A stretch of 64,000 nucleotides of DNA from Bacillus sp. S/N-304-OC-R1 (lineage in GTDB: Bacteria; Bacillota; Bacilli; Bacillales; Cytobacillaceae). Location: assembly GCF_019749375.1 (NCBI RefSeq), contig NZ_JACWFE010000009.1, forward strand, positions 62,001 through 126,000, read 5' to 3'. A program made the translations under genes and the position numbers. Positions 53,531 through 62,039 of this stretch are shown here, piece by piece; the stretch's first letter is position 1; each line of letters starts with the position of its first letter. Under the pieces are notes generated by a model that saw only the letters and a list, made by a program, of their open reading frames with translations, did not search any database and was not told the origin of the DNA.

Positions 53531-54088
53531 ATGGAAATTTCCAGATCACTATTATTCTTGCGAAAGTTTTTTCATAAACCAAAGCAAGTCGGAAGCATTT
53601 GGCCAAGCTCACCATTTCTATCACAGAAAATGGTCAAGCATGTTCCATGGGAACAAATCCATTCAGTAGCGGAGCTAGGTTCCGGAACAGGAGCTATAAC
53701 TGCCTCCATCCAATCTCATGCAGCTAATACGACAAAAGTATTTTTGTTTGAGAAGGATGAAGTGATGAAGAACATGCTTCAAAAAGAATACCCGGATTTT
53801 ATGTGTCATACTAATGCGTTAACATTAAAGAGGACGATTGTGGAGGAAGGATTAACAGGATTAGATTGCGTCATAAGCGGATTACCCTTCTTCAATTTCC
53901 CTAAAGAAATGAGAGCAGCATTAATCCATCAAGTGTTAAAAGCGTTGAGACCAGGAGGTTATTTCATTGCTTTTCAATACTCGCTGCAGATGAGAAAAGA
54001 GTTATCAGATGTCTTCCAGATTGAGAAGATTGACTTTGTTCCTATTAATATTCCACCAGCCTTCGTATATATTTGCAGAAAAAGATAA
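53531..54088 (+). CDS. SAM-dependent methyltransferase of the phospholipid N-methyltransferase type
   Basis: A 185-residue protein with SAM motif I AELGSGTGAITASI, the acidic loop LFEKDE, and the segment CVISGLPFFNFPKEMR, which resembles the GLPxxxxP motif of bacterial phosphatidylethanolamine N-methyltransferases (PmtA/COG3963); KsgA-like rRNA enzymes differ in that region. The gene is third in the Bce operon, 19 nt after the permease, with AGGAGG. A role in changing membrane lipid head groups together with peptide detoxification is inferred from context only. Confidence 0.75.
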   Translation: MEISRSLLFLRKFFHKPKQVGSIWPSSPFLSQKMVKHVPWEQIHSVAELGSGTGAITASIQSHAANTTKVFLFEKDEVMKNMLQKEYPDFMCHTNALTLKRTIVEEGLTGLDCVISGLPFFNFPKEMRAALIHQVLKALRPGGYFIAFQYSLQMRKELSDVFQIEKIDFVPINIPPAFVYICRKR

Positions 54089-54090
54089 GT

Positions 54091-54130
54091 AACCCCCCCA
54101 GCCTCTTTAATAGGATCTCTGGGGGTTTTT
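54091..54130. terminator. Bidirectional terminator between the ABC operon and its two-component genes
   Basis: AACCCCCCCAG / CTGGGGGTTTTT with an 18-nt loop between convergent genes. Confidence 0.85.
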
Positions 54131-55126
54131 CTACATCTGATACAATTTGTCTTCCGTACTAGGAAATGAAAGCACAGCCTCTGTATAATGCTCCTTCTTC
54201 GATGTGATTGCAAGTGTATGTCCAAGCTTTTCTGCGTTTTTTTGCGCTAAATAGAGACCCATTCCGGTTGATGAATGAAATTGCCGTCCGTTTTTACCCG
54301 TGAATCCTTTATCAAAAACACGCGGAATATCCTCAGGCGCGATACCAATACCGTTATCCCTAATCGTTATGGCCCTCTTTCCGCTATCAATCCCAATCGA
54401 AATAGATCCATTATTGGCTGTATATTTCAATGAATTAGATAGCAATTGGTTGAGTATAAAAAGAACACCCTTTTTATCCGTCAGCACTTCAAGCTTTTGC
54501 AAATCGAGATTGATTCTAATCCTTTTAGCTAAAAAGGTTTTTGTATGCAATTTGATTGCTTCTTTAACAACACGCTCTAAATCGATTTCCTGAATAAAGT
54601 AATCTTTATGAAAATCATTTATTCTAGAATAATAAAGAGCCTGTTCAATAAAATGCTCAATCTTATCCATTTCCTCTGATAAGCTCTCAATACTCCCTTT
54701 CGTTTCATAGATCATCCGGCTAACAGCAATAGGTGTCTTAATCTCATGAAACCATGATGTCATATATTCCTGTAGCTCTTTGCGCTCAAGCTCCATTTGC
54801 TCAAGTCTCTCAAAATACTTATCCTGCTGTGCTTTTAGCAGTTCAACATACATATTATCAAAGATATTATCCAAATCATGAAATGGAATATATTCATCAC
54901 AATCCGTTTTTCTTTTTAATTGATCGAAGAATGCTTTTCTTCGAAAGTAATCGAAGCTGCAATAAACGATGAAAATCATACAAGCGATGCCTAGTATGTA
55001 AAGTAAACTCGTAAAATGAATGTTTGCGACTGGGTCAATTAAAGTGATAATCGTAAAAAAGGTCAATAGCACCCCAAACATGAGAAACAGCCATTTTTGC
55101 GATTGCAAATAGTCTTTTAGCTTCAT
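54131..55126 (-). CDS. Bce-type intramembrane-sensing histidine kinase
   Basis: A 331-residue kinase with two N-terminal helices (WLFLMFGVLLTFFTIITLI and SLLYILGIACMIFIVYCSF) separated by only about ten residues, the mark of intramembrane-sensing kinases. The phospho-acceptor is in TSWFHEIKTPIAVSRM, and HATPase motifs are LLSNSLKYTA, RDNGIGI and GMGLYLAQ. Such kinases get their signal from the partner transporter, here the convergent ABC operon. Overlaps the regulator gene by 4 nt. Confidence 0.92.
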   Translation of the reverse strand: MKLKDYLQSQKWLFLMFGVLLTFFTIITLIDPVANIHFTSLLYILGIACMIFIVYCSFDYFRRKAFFDQLKRKTDCDEYIPFHDLDNIFDNMYVELLKAQQDKYFERLEQMELERKELQEYMTSWFHEIKTPIAVSRMIYETKGSIESLSEEMDKIEHFIEQALYYSRINDFHKDYFIQEIDLERVVKEAIKLHTKTFLAKRIRINLDLQKLEVLTDKKGVLFILNQLLSNSLKYTANNGSISIGIDSGKRAITIRDNGIGIAPEDIPRVFDKGFTGKNGRQFHSSTGMGLYLAQKNAEKLGHTLAITSKKEHYTEAVLSFPSTEDKLYQM

Positions 55127-55797
55127 TGAAATAAATATCCTTGTCTCTTTTTTGTGACAATCACTTGGGATAAACCTATTGTTTCCAGCTTTTTTCTTAG
55201 CCGATTCATATTGACTGTCAGTGTATTATCATCAATAAATTGTTCATCCTCCCAAAGTGCTCTCATAATCTCATCTCTTGATACAATTTGACCGCTTTTT
55301 CCCATGAGCAAATAAAGAATATGGAATTCATTTTTCGTCAGCTCTACCTCATCTCCTCCATAAGAGGCTGACCCATTAGCAAGATTTAAAGCGAGTTCAC
55401 CCGCTGTAATTATGTCTGCATGACCTTGTTGATTCCCATTCGTTCTTCGGTAAATAGCATTCATTTTAGCCACAAGAACATCCAGTGAAAACGGCTTTTG
55501 GATAAAATCATCGCCACCCATATTCATAGCCATTACAATATCCATATTTTCTGTTCGTGAAGAAATAAATATAATTGGCACATTTGACACTTGCCTAATT
55601 TTCCCGCACCAATAAAAGCCATCATAGGTTGGCAGATTAATATCTAGTAATATTAAATGGGGCACATGCTCTAAAACCTTCTCATCTATTTTTTCAAAAT
55701 CATTGACGATGACCGACTGAAAATTCCACTTTCCTAAATGATCCGCAATCATCGTTCTCAGCTTGTAATCATCTTCAATTATCATTACCTTTACCAT
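55123..55797 (-). CDS. OmpR-family response regulator, BceR-like
   Basis: A 224-residue regulator: receiver with IIEDDYKLR, phospho-acceptor in LILLDINLPTYDG and Lys in FIQKPFS; C-terminal winged helix with ELTKNEFHILYLLMGKSGQ and DNTLTVNMNRLRKKL. It pairs with the intramembrane kinase (4-nt overlap) and would bind the TNACA-N4-TGTAA site at 50711 to induce the ABC operon. Confidence 0.93.
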   Translation of the reverse strand: MVKVMIIEDDYKLRTMIADHLGKWNFQSVIVNDFEKIDEKVLEHVPHLILLDINLPTYDGFYWCGKIRQVSNVPIIFISSRTENMDIVMAMNMGGDDFIQKPFSLDVLVAKMNAIYRRTNGNQQGHADIITAGELALNLANGSASYGGDEVELTKNEFHILYLLMGKSGQIVSRDEIMRALWEDEQFIDDNTLTVNMNRLRKKLETIGLSQVIVTKKRQGYLFQ

Positions 55798-55877
55798 TGG
55801 AATCGCACCTTGTCTTCAATTTTTTCAATAAAGTATTTTATCTAGTTCTATCATAATTTTTTTCATGGATTGCAGTC

Positions 55878-55922
55878 AAAAAAAAGGTCAAAACTCTCAA
55901 TTAAGAGAAGTTTTGACCTTTT
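55878..55922 (-). terminator. Terminator of the cyd operon
   Basis: Minus strand AAAAGGTCAAAACTTCTC / GAGAGTTTTGACCTTTTTTT with loop TTAATT, 6 nt past the cydS stop. Confidence 0.92.
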
Positions 55923-55927
55923 GCATT

Positions 55928-56041
55928 CTATTCTGTACTATTTCCTCTAACAGCCCCATCCTTTGCTCCCAGCCAGAATGCAGCCCCAATTGATAAGACA
56001 ACAACGATAAATGGTGCATAAAAAATGAAAAAACTCTCCAT
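55928..56041 (-). CDS. cydS: Cytochrome bd oxidase small subunit CydS
   Basis: A 37-residue single-helix protein, MESFFIFYAPFIVVVLSIGA then AFWLGAKDGAVRGNSTE. The pattern (YAPFIVVVLS..AAFW.G.KD) matches CydS of Geobacillus cytochrome bd, which packs against CydA and shields haem b558. The ATG directly follows the cydB stop with no gap, and the GGGAGG ribosome site lies inside the cydB end. It is usually missed by automatic annotation because of its size. Confidence 0.88.
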   Translation of the reverse strand: MESFFIFYAPFIVVVLSIGAAFWLGAKDGAVRGNSTE

Positions 56042-57073
56042 TTACGTAAGCCTCCCTTTTTTACTATCTCCCTGAACATACTTTTTATCAAACAGGAACA
56101 GCTTCAATAGAAGCCATAACGAAGGAATCAACAAGCAAAGTCCCGCAATGAAAGCGATAATGAGTGAAATTGCCATTGTTTCATTTGTAAAGCTGTCATA
56201 AATGGTCAAGTACGGATAAAGTAAATAAGGGTAATGGGCAATTCCGTAGGCGAAAAACGCTAAGGTAAATTGGCCTGCCAGCAAACCAAAAGCGAGCCCA
56301 TAACTCTTCCGTTTCCAGATAAGCCATACTGTTCCGAGAAATAATAGAAAAGACAATCCAAGCAGCCACCATAGATTCAGAATTCGTGCATAATGCTCAG
56401 CATTATGTGCTTTCAGCTCTACTATAATTCCTGCCGCTGTAATCATTAGCGGCCCTGCCCAGATTAACGCATATTTTCTTAATAATTCCGTTGCTTGAAA
56501 ATCTTTTGCTTTGTTCGCATACCAAGTTAAAAAAACAGCGGAGATATAAAGAACAGCCGCTAAACTAAGGACAACGATGCTCCATGTTAACGGACTTGTA
56601 AATAGTGCCCAGTAATCAAGCTCTGGATTGTTATTCACCATTGAGACAAAACCGCCTTCTGATATGGTGAAGACAATGGAAAGTGACGCCGGGATAAACA
56701 AACCGGATAAACCATACATAAAGGTATATCCCTTGTGACCTCTTGATCCATATGTTTCAAAGGCATAATACGATCCGCGGATCGCCAACAAAATGATGGA
56801 GATACTTGCTGGAACAAGAAGGATGGTTCCGTAATAAAAAGCGGTTTTTGGAAAAAAGCCAACCATCCCAACAAAGAAGAAAACGAGAAACACATTCGTT
56901 ACTTCCCAAACGGGAGATAAATACCTTTGAATGATATTCGTTAAAATATGATTTCGGCCAGTATAGAGACTATATGCATTAAACACACCAGCCCCAAAAT
57001 CTATCGAAGCTACAACCACATAACCAAATAGAAATAGCCATAGGACTGAAATTCCGATTACTTCAAGAGTCAT
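56042..57073 (-). CDS. cydB: Cytochrome bd quinol oxidase subunit II
   Basis: A 343-residue membrane protein with about nine helices, starting MTLEVIGISVLWLFLFGYVVVASIDFGAG, where VVASIDFGAG is the conserved CydB N-terminal motif. SPVWEVTNVFLVFFFVGMVGFFP is also family-typical. It pairs with CydA to form the haem-bearing core. Its ATG overlaps the cydA stop by 4 nt. Confidence 0.93.
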   Translation of the reverse strand: MTLEVIGISVLWLFLFGYVVVASIDFGAGVFNAYSLYTGRNHILTNIIQRYLSPVWEVTNVFLVFFFVGMVGFFPKTAFYYGTILLVPASISIILLAIRGSYYAFETYGSRGHKGYTFMYGLSGLFIPASLSIVFTISEGGFVSMVNNNPELDYWALFTSPLTWSIVVLSLAAVLYISAVFLTWYANKAKDFQATELLRKYALIWAGPLMITAAGIIVELKAHNAEHYARILNLWWLLGLSFLLFLGTVWLIWKRKSYGLAFGLLAGQFTLAFFAYGIAHYPYLLYPYLTIYDSFTNETMAISLIIAFIAGLCLLIPSLWLLLKLFLFDKKYVQGDSKKGRLT

Positions 57074-58416
57074 ACATGATCACCGCCTATTTCAGCATGC
57101 CGATCCTCAAGCTCCCTTTCAACAGGGTTTCTCCTAAACATCCTTGTTAAAACAACAATACTTCCGACCCCTAAAATGAGATATAAAGCAGAGAAAAGCA
57201 CCAGCATTAAGTCAACCTGACCACTCGTTGTTGCCGCTTCCTCTGTTCTCATAAGTCCCCTTAATATCCATGGCTGTCTGCCTACCTCTGCAAACCACCA
57301 TCCAGCTTCAATAGCAATAATAGCAAGTGGTCCACCAGCAACAATAAATCCGTGGAACGGGGTCTTATTAACAAAGGACCAGTTTTTCCATGTGCCTAAA
57401 ACATATACCGCAGATAAGACAGTCAGCCAAACACCAATGGACACCATGATATCGAATAGGTAGTGAATATAAAGTGGCGGAATTTCATCCTCAGGAAATT
57501 GTTCCAAACCAATCACTTCAGCTGATAAATTACTATGAGCCAAAAAACTTAATGCAAATGGAATCTTGATCGCATACTTTACTTCCCCATTTTCTAAAAC
57601 ACCAAATAAATATAACGGTGCATTTTCTTCTGTTTCAAAATGCCACTCAGCCGCAGCTAACTTTTCCGGCTGATATTCAGCTAAATATTTTCCGGAAAAA
57701 TCCCCAATCATAGCTGTTGCGATAGAGAATACAAGCCCAAGTTTCATCGATAAGTAAAGCGCTTTTTTATGATACACATGCTTTGAGCCCTTCAGTAATC
57801 GAAATGCTGCAATCGCTGCCAGAATAAACGCTGAAGTCATATAAGCAGTAACTAATACGTGAGCCACTTTAGTCGGCATAGCCGGATTAAACATCGCAAT
57901 CAGCGGGTTAATATTCACAAGCTGCCCATTTTCAATATCAAACCCCTGCGGCGCATTCATAAATGCATTCACTATGGTAATAAAAATTGCTGAAAAAGAT
58001 GCACCGACTGCAACCGGTATTAATAAAAGCAAATGTTTTTTCTGATTTTCGAACCGATCCCATGTATACAAATATATTCCGAGAAAAATCGCCTCAAAGA
58101 AAAACGCAAACGTTTCCATAAATAGTGGCAAAGCTATCACATTTCCCGCGAGCTCCATGAAATTTGGCCATAGAAGCGATAGCTGCAGGCCAATGGCTGT
58201 TCCGGTCACGACCCCCACGGCAACTGTAATGACAAATCCCCTTGCCCATCTTCGTGCAAGTAATATATAGTGCTCATCATTTTTTTTAATTCCGATCCAC
58301 TGCGCAATCATGATCATGAGCGGAATCCCTACACCGATCGTTGCGTAAATAATATGAAACGATAATGTAAGCTCAGTAAGTACACGACTAAAAAAAACTG
58401 CCTCCTCATTTCCCAT
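57070..58416 (-). CDS. cydA: Cytochrome bd quinol oxidase subunit I
   Basis: A 448-residue membrane protein with nine helices. Haem-ligand His is in LTELTLSFHIIYATIGVG, the quinol-site segment follows GVVTGTAIGLQLSLLWPNF with the bd Glu in PLFMETFAFFFEAIFLG, and the GRQPW motif is present near the end. The Q-loop is short. It resembles the Geobacillus bd (and B. subtilis YthA) lineage rather than B. subtilis CydA. The enzyme reduces O2 with menaquinol at high affinity. It starts just after a tiny membrane ORF with AAGGAGG in between. Confidence 0.93.
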   Translation of the reverse strand: MGNEEAVFFSRVLTELTLSFHIIYATIGVGIPLMIMIAQWIGIKKNDEHYILLARRWARGFVITVAVGVVTGTAIGLQLSLLWPNFMELAGNVIALPLFMETFAFFFEAIFLGIYLYTWDRFENQKKHLLLLIPVAVGASFSAIFITIVNAFMNAPQGFDIENGQLVNINPLIAMFNPAMPTKVAHVLVTAYMTSAFILAAIAAFRLLKGSKHVYHKKALYLSMKLGLVFSIATAMIGDFSGKYLAEYQPEKLAAAEWHFETEENAPLYLFGVLENGEVKYAIKIPFALSFLAHSNLSAEVIGLEQFPEDEIPPLYIHYLFDIMVSIGVWLTVLSAVYVLGTWKNWSFVNKTPFHGFIVAGGPLAIIAIEAGWWFAEVGRQPWILRGLMRTEEAATTSGQVDLMLVLFSALYLILGVGSIVVLTRMFRRNPVERELEDRHAEIGGDHV

Positions 58417-58431
58417 TCCCTAATCGCCTCC

Positions 58432-58527
58432 TTAATGGCCGAATATCCTTCCTAATAGTGATAACATCATAATGCCAGCAACGGAAAAAACAACCCACAT
58501 TAATATCTTTTCTTGCTTTTTATACAT
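58432..58527 (-). CDS. Tiny membrane protein upstream of cydA, 31 residues
   Basis: The frame reads MYKKQEKILMWVVFSVAGIM then MLSLLGRIFGH: a basic head, one hydrophobic helix and a short tail. The ATG at 58527 has AGGAG 8 nt ahead (an ATG at 58533 is too close to it). Its stop is 15 nt before the cydA start, and cydA's ribosome site fills that gap, so it is the first gene of the cyd operon. I do not recognise it as a described family. A single-helix subunit or assembly peptide for the oxidase is a guess from position and size. Confidence 0.6.
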   Translation of the reverse strand: MYKKQEKILMWVVFSVAGIMMLSLLGRIFGH

Positions 58528-58731
58528 GATCATCACTCCTCACCTTTATATTACACTTGGAAATGATAGTTAAACTTAGGTAATGATGACAACTTTCCAA
58601 CGTATTCATGATAAATATGTGACAAACTCAAATAGATAATAATATTGTATGCCAATTATTACTTTTCCCATTTTTAGTTAACTATACGATTACGAATTAA
58701 ATTTGAGTCAAAAGGTAGGATTTTGAACAAC

Positions 58732-58779
58732 AAAAAAACGATCAATTAGAGAATGTACTGCTCCTTTAACTGATCGTTC
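58732..58779 (-). terminator. Terminator of the 130-residue membrane protein gene
   Basis: Minus strand AACGATCAGTTA / TAATTGATCGTTTTTTT with a long loop. Confidence 0.8.
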
Positions 58780-58786
58780 TTCAGGA

Positions 58787-59179
58787 TTATTCATTTTTTT
58801 TTATAATCTTCCGGTAATAATAAACACCTAATTCCGCAAAAACCCCTAAACCAATTCCGATAAAAACCCACATAAACAGCGAAATGAGGCCAGCTAAATC
58901 CCCCCAGCCAGAAGAGTCCCGTAAAAAAAGAAGGTACATTTCAAAAAAGCCGATGAAAAGCCCTGCCAAAAACAGAGTAAGTGCTATTTTAAAACGAAAA
59001 CGAACTAATAATAATGTGATGAGTCCAGCAGCAATAGAAAAACCTAGAAAGGCTGCGAGATTCTTCATATTTATTTCCGAGCCCAAAATGACGCTAATCC
59101 CCACTAAATGCAAAATAAAAGATAGAACGGCCACCAGCAAACCACTAGTCCAATAAATCTTCTTATTACTTTTAGGCAT
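58787..59179 (-). CDS. Four-helix membrane protein of unknown function
   Basis: A 130-residue protein starting MPKSNKKIYWTSGLLVAVLS. Four predicted membrane helices: WTSGLLVAVLSFILHLVGI, NLAAFLGFSIAAGLITLLLV, IALTLFLAGLFIGFFEMYLL and LISLFMWVFIGIGLGVFAEL; the ends are lysine-rich. No family recognised. ATG 59179 follows GGGGAG at 6 nt; the frame is open 48 codons further without a site. Monocistronic. Confidence 0.65.
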   Translation of the reverse strand: MPKSNKKIYWTSGLLVAVLSFILHLVGISVILGSEINMKNLAAFLGFSIAAGLITLLLVRFRFKIALTLFLAGLFIGFFEMYLLFLRDSSGWGDLAGLISLFMWVFIGIGLGVFAELGVYYYRKIIKKNE

Positions 59180-59317
59180 ATGTATCTCCCCAGTATTAAT
59201 CAGTAATACTAACATTTTATCATCTATTAGGCTTTTTCCAAGCAGAAAAAGTTCCTGCTCTTTTACCGTGGGCGCTCTTTTTCTGCTCCGACGGGCAATA
59301 AACGTTTTCCTAACGTA

Positions 59318-59350
59318 TAACAAAAAAGCCTGCCTCTTAAGAGACAGACC
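59318..59350 (-). terminator. Terminator of the MFS transporter gene
   Basis: Minus strand GGTCTGTCTC / GAGGCAGGCTTTTTT with loop TTAA; it overlaps the stop codon. Confidence 0.75.
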
Positions 59351-60560
59351 TTTCTATATAATTTTCCACCACTTTTGACGGACTTTTTTTCAGATTTAAC
59401 ATGATGGTGAACGATAGAACATATAAGACAGCCAGATAAGCCATAGCCACTTTCATGTCGTAGTTTTGAAGGATATACCCTACTAAGATTGGGGATAATC
59501 CTCCTACTGCTCGTCCAAAGTTAAAGATTGTATTTGTCGCTGTACTTCGAACTTCAACAGGATAGAAGCTGCTAATGAGTGCTCCATACCCTGCAAACAT
59601 TCCATTCGAGAAGAAACCAACAATGGCCCCGCCTACTAAAACACCTACACTGCCTTGAGCAAAAGAGTAGAAGAATACAGCTGATGCCGAAGCAAGCAGG
59701 AAGATTCCGAATGCGCGTTTTGCACCTAAACGATCCATAATCTGGCCAAACGTCAGCATGCCAACGATCATGCCAACAGCTGTACTGATTGTCCAAAGAG
59801 CTGAGCTCGATACAGATAAGCCCTGTGATTTTTGCAGCATAGATGGGAGCCAAATCATTAAGCCATTGTATCCAGCAATTTGAACTGTTGCCATAATCGC
59901 TAAAGAAATAGTTGTTATCGTGGCTCTCGGTGTTTCAAAAAGCTGGGTAAGCTTGCCTTTTTCTACTTTTTCCGGTGATTTTTTCTTCTTTTGAGTTTCA
60001 AGCCATTCTGGTGACTCATCTAAATTTTTTCGTACAATAAAAGCAAAAATTACCGGTAGGACTCCTACGAAAAATAATGCTCTCCAGCCTAATGTCGGCA
60101 GGATGATTGCACTGAGCAGCGCTGCAAGAATAACCCCATATTGGGCACCAACACTTACATAAGAAGACGCTCTTCCTTGTTTATTCTTTGGCCATGCTTC
60201 TGCAACTAACGCCATGCCAATCCCATATTCTCCGCCAGCACCGAGTCCTGCAATAAATCTAAAGATATATACCTGCTCAATGTTTTGTGCTAATCCAGTT
60301 AAAGCTGTACCAATCGCAAATAAGATGATCGTATAGGTAAAGATTCGCACGCGTCCAAATTTATCTGCCAGAACTCCGAAAATGACACCGCCAGCCAGCA
60401 TACCTAAATTTGTAATTGATGAAATGAGGCCGCCTGTTGCTAAATCAATGTGAAAATGCGCTACAATCATCGACATGGCAAAAGAAATAAACATAATGTC
60501 CATGCCTTCTAAAGTTAATCCAGCTACGGATGCTACTACTGTTTTTCTTTGATAATCCAT
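59337..60560 (-). CDS. MFS transporter behind a PyrR-type attenuator
   Basis: A 407-residue transporter with twelve helices. Motif A between helices 2 and 3 is GVLADKFGRVRIF; the helix 4 region RFIAGLGAGGEYGIGMALVAEAWPKN and the opening LTLEGMDIMFISFAM place it in the sialate/aromatic-acid (AAHS-like) MFS group, whose members carry organic anions. The 240-nt leader holds a PyrR-like binding loop and an attenuator, so expression would follow the UMP pool. This makes a pyrimidine-related anion such as orotate a plausible substrate; that is inference. RBS GGAGGGTG. Confidence 0.87.
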   Translation of the reverse strand: MDYQRKTVVASVAGLTLEGMDIMFISFAMSMIVAHFHIDLATGGLISSITNLGMLAGGVIFGVLADKFGRVRIFTYTIILFAIGTALTGLAQNIEQVYIFRFIAGLGAGGEYGIGMALVAEAWPKNKQGRASSYVSVGAQYGVILAALLSAIILPTLGWRALFFVGVLPVIFAFIVRKNLDESPEWLETQKKKKSPEKVEKGKLTQLFETPRATITTISLAIMATVQIAGYNGLMIWLPSMLQKSQGLSVSSSALWTISTAVGMIVGMLTFGQIMDRLGAKRAFGIFLLASASAVFFYSFAQGSVGVLVGGAIVGFFSNGMFAGYGALISSFYPVEVRSTATNTIFNFGRAVGGLSPILVGYILQNYDMKVAMAYLAVLYVLSFTIMLNLKKSPSKVVENYIERSVS

Positions 60561-60671
60561 TTGTTACACCCTCCAATGTTGTTGTTCCTTAAGCTTTGAG
60601 GGAATGGACTTATTGCTCTTCCATTCTCTTTCCAAGTCTCACAGGACTTTGATTTAAAAGAGTTACTGTAT

Positions 60672-60706
60672 AAAAAAGCCCTTTCGTCCAATGGACAAAA
60701 GGGCTT
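60672..60706 (-). terminator. Attenuator terminator in the MFS leader
   Basis: Minus strand AAGCCCTTTTGTCC / GGACGAAAGGGCTT with loop ATT, then TTTTTATAC. Its 5' arm AGCCCTTTT is also complementary to AAAAGGGCT in the upstream loop (60771-60763). Confidence 0.9.
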
Positions 60707-60762
60707 GAATAACCAAGAAAGATTTTTGATGAGGCAGGCATAGCAAGCCAACCTAATCTATC

Positions 60763-60798
60763 AGCCCTTTTCGGCCTCTCGGGACCGTATTAAAGGTA
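60763..60798 (-). promoter_or_regulatory. PyrR-type RNA binding loop (pyrimidine attenuation)
   Basis: Minus-strand RNA: lower stem CCUUU / AAAGG, internal loop, upper stem GGUC / GGCC closed by the hexaloop CCGAGA. This fits the PyrR consensus UCCNGNGAGG with its CNGNGA hexaloop. The 3' side AAAAGGGCU can pair with the 5' arm of the downstream terminator, exactly the antiterminator geometry of pyr attenuators. Confidence 0.75.
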
Positions 60799-60804
60799 AG
60801 TTCG

Positions 60805-60834
60805 GTATTATTTTTTATTTTTCTTTTTTGTCAC
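60805..60834 (-). promoter_or_regulatory. Candidate promoter inside the end of the proline dehydrogenase gene
   Basis: GTGACA (60834-60829), 18-nt spacer, TAATAC (60810-60805) on the minus strand; transcription would begin right at the PyrR-type loop. Confidence 0.5.
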
Positions 60835-61785
60835 TCTTCCTAATAGGAAAGCTCCAGCTGCTACACCGATTACAGTGTTTGTTTTCTTGTTAAATACTTG
60901 CTTCACAACTAAATTTAAGTTTTGCGGTCTTTCAGCTAGACGACGCATGAAATAGCCGTACCAGTCTTTTCCGAATGGCACATATGTTGTAAAGTTGTAG
61001 CCTTCTTTAGCTAATTGTAATTGCATTTCTTTTCTGAAACCATATAGCATTTGGAATTCAAATTTATCTAAAGGAATATTATTCTTTTTCACAAATTCCT
61101 TCACATGGTCAATAATATGGTGATCATGTGTAGCAATAGATGTAAATTTACCATTTAATAAGTGGTACTCAATTAATTTTACAAAGTTTTTATCGATATC
61201 TTTTTTATCCTGGTAAGCATATTGCTCAGGCTCTTTGTAAGCACCTTTTACGATACGAAGACGGTAATCCTTGTATTTTTGGATATCTTCTTCAGCACGG
61301 AAGAAGTAAGCTTGGATTACTGTACCCACATTGTTGTATTCCTTCGAAAGCTCATCAAGAAGATCAAATGATGGTTGAAGATGCCCATAGTCTTCCATGT
61401 CAAAGTTAATATGCATATCATATTTACTTGCTAAATCTACAATTTCTCTTAAATTATTTAAGCAGAAGTTATAATCAATATCAAGACCTAATTGAGTAGG
61501 TTTTAATGAAATATGAGCATCTGCTTGGTTTTCATGGATGGCTTCGATAACTTTAAGAATTTGGTCTTTTGCTTCAAGTGCTTCTTCTTCTTTAAATACG
61601 AATTCACCTAAATTATCAACAGTACAAGAAATTCCGTGAGCATTTAGTTCTTTAATGCTTTTAATTGTTTCTTCTATGTTTGTTCCCGCCACAACATTTT
61701 GTGCACCCATTTTTAAACCATACTTTTTAGCTGCACTGTTTAGAAATTTGTTTTGAGATAGACCCATAAAGATATCTTTTAACAT
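60808..61785 (-). CDS. Proline dehydrogenase (FAD)
   Basis: A 325-residue monofunctional proline dehydrogenase with the FAD-binding beta/alpha barrel: DADAHISLKPTQLG-like strand (ADAHISLKPTQLGLD), INFDMEDYGHLQPSF, VIQAYFFRAEEDI and the substrate motif RRLAERPQNL near residue 285. It oxidises proline to pyrroline-5-carboxylate. A hydrophobic segment near the C-terminus (TVIGVAAGAFLLG) may touch the membrane. It is 325 residues versus about 305 in relatives because of that tail. The P5C dehydrogenase gene is not adjacent. RBS GTGAGGAG. Confidence 0.92.
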   Translation of the reverse strand: MLKDIFMGLSQNKFLNSAAKKYGLKMGAQNVVAGTNIEETIKSIKELNAHGISCTVDNLGEFVFKEEEALEAKDQILKVIEAIHENQADAHISLKPTQLGLDIDYNFCLNNLREIVDLASKYDMHINFDMEDYGHLQPSFDLLDELSKEYNNVGTVIQAYFFRAEEDIQKYKDYRLRIVKGAYKEPEQYAYQDKKDIDKNFVKLIEYHLLNGKFTSIATHDHHIIDHVKEFVKKNNIPLDKFEFQMLYGFRKEMQLQLAKEGYNFTTYVPFGKDWYGYFMRRLAERPQNLNLVVKQVFNKKTNTVIGVAAGAFLLGRVTKKKNKK

Positions 61786-62039
61786 CGAGATTACTCCTCA
61801 CTGTTATTTTTTTAAAATAATTATATCATACCTTTTCGGGTATAATTTTCAGAATTTTAAAGGGTTTTTTGCATTTTTTTCACTTTTGGCTTCCTCTTTT
61901 TCTAATTAATATCCATTTCTGGAAAGTGGGTCAAGGAGTTGATATTAGTATGCCCTTATTTACGTTAGTTTCTTCGTTTTTACCTTCCTTGATGGCTTAC
62001 AAAAAAACCAGCGGCTTTCTTTTTTGGATTTTTTTTCAC
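61786..62039. other. Intergenic region upstream of proline dehydrogenase
   Basis: T-rich sequence. On the minus strand TATAAT at about 61820 with the inverted repeat ATACC-CGAAAA-GGTAT just upstream suggests a regulated promoter. No gene supported. Confidence 0.4.

Noticed and set aside
60561-60807. Other riboswitch classes (SAM, ykkC, fluoride) for the MFS leader.
   Set aside because: Consensus elements do not fit, whereas the hexaloop, stems and terminator complementarity fit PyrR attenuation.
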